Shown here: positions 40,494 to 43,694 of the stretch, in pieces
Numbering within the stretch: position 1 is the stretch's first letter
How the letters are laid out: each line of letters opens with the position of its first letter
Position numbers and translations under genes: made by a program
NCBI GenBank assembly: GCA_026388655.1
Contig: JAPLJI010000155.1
Location: 1-43,694, forward strand
Source: Pseudomonadota bacterium
GTDB lineage: Bacteria; Desulfobacterota; JAPLJL01
Direction: 5' to 3'
Length of the DNA stretch: 43,694 bases
Notes under the pieces: generated by a model
What the model was told of the DNA's origin: nothing
The model's input: the letters and a program-made list of their open reading frames with translations, nothing else
Database searches by the model: none

Positions 40494-42542
40494 CTATTTT
40501 AGTAACAACCAGTCCGGATTCTGGGGATGATTCCGGTCGGTATATTTTTTTATCCCTGGATCCAGGGCCTGGGCCCTCGACCAGGCCCTTTTCCCGGGTT
40601 CTTCCCGCCCGAGCTTAAAATAAACGGAACCCAGATAATACCAGGACCAGGCGGAATTGGGATCCAGGCGAACCGCTTCCTCGAGCTCCACCCGGGCCGG
40701 GTCCGGCTGGCCGGAAAAAAATCCAGCCAGCCCGAGGTAGAAATGCGCCGAGGCGTCCCCCGGGTTCAAGGCCACGGCTTTCCGCCCGTAATCCAGGGAC
40801 TTGGAGAGATCGCCTCCCAGCAATGCATAACCGGTCAGCCGGCTGAGCACATCCCTTCTTTGCCGCGCCGATTTTAACAAAGCCAAAGTTTTTTCCAGTT
40901 CCAGAACCGCATCCTGATACCTGCCCTGACGGGCAAAAACCCGGGCGAGCAGTTCCCGGGTGCTCACCTGATTGGGCAGGATTTCCAGGGATTTTTTCAG
41001 GTCACCGATGACCGGATCCAGCCGGCCACCGGCTTCCAGCTGGATTTCCGCCCGGCGTTCCAGGCTGAGGGGCAGATAGGGATAGATGCGAAGCGCCCGG
41101 CTGTATTCCTCCCGGGCCTGATCCTTTTGATTCCGGACCAACGCCTCCAGACCCTTCAACTCGTATATCCCGGCCAGGCTAAAGCGCCCATACCAGAATA
41201 ACGGGAAACCGGCCGCCAGCACGAAAACCCAGGGCAGAATCCGGGTGGCCACTTCCGGTTGGGCTTTGATTTCCCCGCGCGGATCCCGGGAAATCAAAGC
41301 CGCCAGAAACCAGAAGGCCATTCCGGAGGCCGGGCTCTGCAGTCCGAAACTGAAAATCGAGCCGACCAGTCCGCCGAGCAGGCCCCCGGTAATTCCCAGA
41401 AGCCAGAAAAACTCACCATCATTTTTTGCCGAGCGGAATCCCTGCCGGAGCGAATATCCCACGGAAAATAAAATCCAGAGGAGGCCGAGAGCGCCCAGCA
41501 ACCCTCTTTCCGCCAGAACCTGCAGATAGAAATTGTGGGCTTTTTGGGTAGCCAGCCCGTTTGAAACCACCGTGTTTTCAAGATCCTGGTTCCAGACTTC
41601 CGGGACCGAGGTTTCCAGGTTGCCCACCCCCACCCCGCGCACCGGGTGTTCCAGAAAAAGCTTAAAGCAGGCTTCCCAGAGATTGATCCGGTAGGCAACG
41701 CTGGCTTCCTGGAAATGAGCGACCGAACGCATCCGGGAGAGAACCGAGTTCCCGAGTCCGGAAAAGGAAATAACCAGAAAAACACCGATCAAGATCACCA
41801 GGATGCTCGCCACCCGGGGATCGGACCATTTCAGGGAAATTTTCCGCGAGATTATTCTCCCGGCGATAAAAACCGCGCAGACAAGAAAAGAAAACCCCAG
41901 AGCCACCCAGGCGGTCCGGTTCCGGCATAAAATCACGTAGATCAGGCCCAGCAGGGTGACGATCAGGGCCGGCGTTTTTTTAACATTTCCAAGAAGCAAT
42001 CCCCCCAAAGCCAAGGGGATGATTACCGCCAGGTAATCCGAGGCGTAGTTGGAAATCCCGAAGAGGCTGGCCAGGTCCTCCTCGCCGTATCGATCCAGGG
42101 GCACGGGTAAAACCCGGAACCACTGCAAAATTCCAACGCCGGCAATAATTCCGGCGGGGATAATCGCCAGGAAGGCGGCTTTCTCCCGGGAGCTCTGGTC
42201 GGCCAGGATCCGTCCCGCAATTAAATAAAACCCCAGGAAAGCGAACTCCAGCGAAATGATTTCCAATCCGCGAAACCAGTTGGAGTTACCCAGGACTGAA
42301 ACCGGACCGGAGAGACAGAAAAAAACAAAGGGTAAAATCCTTAACCAATCCGAGCGGATAAAATTCAAGCCTTTTACCGCGAAAATCAGCAGGCTGAAAA
42401 AGACAAAAAACAGCAGGGTTACTCCCTTGATGGAATTGTATGCAGGATGAAAAAATGCCAGGGGAACGATCAAAAGGGCCGAGAAAATCAGGTATTTTAT
42501 CGCGCTTTTTGATTCCACCTGCGGCTGGCAATTAGATACCAT
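40494..42542 (-). CDS. O-antigen ligase/polymerase family protein with C-terminal TPR
   Basis: The 682-residue protein has about eleven membrane helices with the Wzy_C/WaaL pattern. This includes the periplasmic loop motif EHPVRGVGVGNLETSVPEVW and KAHNFYLQVLAERGLLGALG. A C-terminal soluble region (about 470-680) contains TPR repeats (GRYQDAVLELEKTLALLKSA; GDASAHFYLGLAGFFSGQPD). This fusion is common in O-antigen-ligase-like proteins; the exact polymer is unknown. It is divergent from gyrB. The 160-base gap to the receiver-DUF4388 gene holds no confident gene. Confidence 0.9.
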   Translation of the reverse strand: MVSNCQPQVESKSAIKYLIFSALLIVPLAFFHPAYNSIKGVTLLFFVFFSLLIFAVKGLNFIRSDWLRILPFVFFCLSGPVSVLGNSNWFRGLEIISLEFAFLGFYLIAGRILADQSSREKAAFLAIIPAGIIAGVGILQWFRVLPVPLDRYGEEDLASLFGISNYASDYLAVIIPLALGGLLLGNVKKTPALIVTLLGLIYVILCRNRTAWVALGFSFLVCAVFIAGRIISRKISLKWSDPRVASILVILIGVFLVISFSGLGNSVLSRMRSVAHFQEASVAYRINLWEACFKLFLEHPVRGVGVGNLETSVPEVWNQDLENTVVSNGLATQKAHNFYLQVLAERGLLGALGLLWILFSVGYSLRQGFRSAKNDGEFFWLLGITGGLLGGLVGSIFSFGLQSPASGMAFWFLAALISRDPRGEIKAQPEVATRILPWVFVLAAGFPLFWYGRFSLAGIYELKGLEALVRNQKDQAREEYSRALRIYPYLPLSLERRAEIQLEAGGRLDPVIGDLKKSLEILPNQVSTRELLARVFARQGRYQDAVLELEKTLALLKSARQRRDVLSRLTGYALLGGDLSKSLDYGRKAVALNPGDASAHFYLGLAGFFSGQPDPARVELEEAVRLDPNSAWSWYYLGSVYFKLGREEPGKRAWSRAQALDPGIKKYTDRNHPQNPDWLLLK

Positions 42543-42651
42543 ATATTGTGCTGGCCTTATCCTCTTATACTATTAATTGTATTTTCCACCTTTACAACCT
42601 GTCTTATATGATATATTATAATATACTTAAAATAAGCTCTGGAGGGCCAGG

Positions 42652-43694
42652 ATGAACAAATCTCTTAATCACGAAGAAAACTCGACCCAGTACAACGCAG
42701 ATTCTATCAAGGTATTGGAAGGTTTAGAAGCGGTCCGGAAACGGCCCGCGATGTATGTCGGTTCCACCGGTCCCACCGGTCTTCATCATCTGGTTTACGA
42801 AGCGGTGGAAAACTCCATTGACGAGGTCCTGGCCGGTTTCTGCGACCGGATCCGCGTCGTCATCCATCTGGACGGCTCGATCACGGTGGAAGACAACGGC
42901 CGGGGCATCCCGGTGGATATCCACAAGGAGCGGGGCATCCCGGCCGCGGAACTGGTCATGACCACCCTGCACTCCGGGGGCAAGTTCGACAACGAAACCT
43001 ATGCCATCTCCGGCGGTCTGCACGGCGTAGGGATCTCGGTCACCAACGCCCTTTCCGAGAGGCTGGAGCTTGAAGTCCGCCGGGACGGAAAAATTTATAC
43101 CCAGGTCTATGAACGCGGCATCCCGGCTACTCCGTTTAAATCGCTCGGGGAAGGCAGGAAAACCGGAACGAAAATCCGCTTTAAACCCGATCCCGAGATC
43201 TTCGAATCCTGCGAATTCTCCTTTGAAACCCTCTCCCAGCGCTTGCGGGAGCTTTCCTTCCTGAACGCGGGGGTGAAAATATCCATTGAAGACGAACGAA
43301 ACGGGAAAAGTCACGAGTTTCAATTCAAGGGCGGCATTGCCGCTTTCGTGGCGGAGCTGAGCAAGAACAAAAACGTGCTCCATCCCAAGCCGATCTTCCT
43401 GGAAGGCGAAAAAGACAAGGTCGTGGTCGAATGCGCCATCCAGTATAATGACGGATATTCGGAAAGCATCTTTTCCTACGCCAACAACATCAATACCGTG
43501 GATGGCGGGTTTCACCTGATCGGCTTCAAGGCCGCCTTGACCCGGAGTCTGAACAATTACGGCCAGGCCAACAACCTCTTCAAGAATCTGAAGGAAACCC
43601 CTTCCGGGGACGACGCCCGGGAAGGGCTGACCGCGGTGATCAGCGTCAAGCTTCCCAATCCCCAGTTCGAGGGGCAGACCAAGGCCAAGCTCGG
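42652..43694 (+). CDS. gyrB: DNA gyrase subunit B (3' end cut by window edge)
   Basis: Only the first 347 residues are present. The GHKL ATPase domain shows [51 protein letters not shown] and [16 protein letters not shown]. The transducer domain begins with the [10 protein letters not shown] segment. The canonical GGTHL is GGFHL here. A strong GGAGGG site at 42641-42646 precedes the ATG. Upstream is A/T-rich with a TATAAT at 42617-42622, but no convincing -35 partner was found. No DnaA boxes are visible, so there is no sign of an origin. Confidence 0.97.
   Translation, partial: MNKSLNHEENSTQYNADSIKVLEGLEAVRKRPAMYVGSTGPTGLHHLVYEAVENSIDEVLAGFCDRIRVVIHLDGSITVEDNGRGIPVDIHKERGIPAAELVMTTLHSGGKFDNETYAISGGLHGVGISVTNALSERLELEVRRDGKIYTQVYERGIPATPFKSLGEGRKTGTKIRFKPDPEIFESCEFSFETLSQRLRELSFLNAGVKISIEDERNGKSHEFQFKGGIAAFVAELSKNKNVLHPKPIFLEGEKDKVVVECAIQYNDGYSESIFSYANNINTVDGGFHLIGFKAALTRSLNNYGQANNLFKNLKETPSGDDAREGLTAVISVKLPNPQFEGQTKAKL

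Noticed and set aside
42543-42651. Replication origin upstream of gyrB
   Set aside because: A/T-rich, but no DnaA-box sequence is visible and dnaA/dnaN are absent.

Overview
The window is a gene-dense, GC-rich stretch of a Gram-negative bacterial chromosome. It carries lipoprotein and Tat signals, an O-antigen-ligase-type polymerase, cytochrome c biogenesis ResB, a TRAP transporter with a TatT component, c-di-GMP enzymes, PilZ proteins and a receiver-DUF4388-TPR protein. This mix best fits an uncultured deltaproteobacterium-like lineage (Desulfobacterota/Myxococcota type). The taxonomic call is inference from gene content only.

Layout. 1-5373 (minus): partial YihY membrane protein, then der, an HprK-like kinase, rnc and mtaB. 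5474-9477 (plus): TRAP transporter dctQ-dctM-tatT-dctP, followed by a gene remnant and tandem repeats. 9882-12720: a GAF-GGDEF diguanylate cyclase and a divergent receiver-GAF-HD-GYP phosphodiesterase. 12822-15348 (minus): ResB and MoeA. 15590-20136: an exported alpha/beta hydrolase-like protein facing two Tat-exported HisC-like proteins, with a REP-associated (RAYT/Y1) transposase between those two. 20137-21430: repeats and a mosaic of three gene fragments. 21587-23715: an A/T-rich lipoprotein gene and a start-damaged RelE/ParE-like toxin gene. 23776-30905 (minus): rpoD; a transglutaminase-like, DUF1573 and LPP20-like envelope cluster; thiE and a Fis-type regulator. 31006-33054 (plus): MltD-like lytic transglycosylase, xseB, RNase HI-like. 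33304-37267 (minus): frameshifted YbbR-like gene, receiver, PilZ, M50 protease, second PilZ, HU/IHF, tRNA-Arg(CCU). 37439-43694: receiver, large receiver-DUF4388-TPR protein, O-antigen-ligase-TPR protein, start of gyrB.

Most of the window is housekeeping and signalling. The unusual part is 15.4-23.8 kb. There both HisC-like proteins have histidine where the family has the PLP-binding lysine, and the neighbouring exported hydrolase-like protein has glycine where the nucleophile belongs. The RAYT gene carries REP palindromes inside its own reading frame. A sigma-factor fragment and a hydrolase fragment are fused at a 13-base sequence that both complete parental genes also contain. Two perfect short tandem duplications (30 bp in tatT, 40 bp in the YbbR-like gene) suggest recent slippage; the second breaks its gene.
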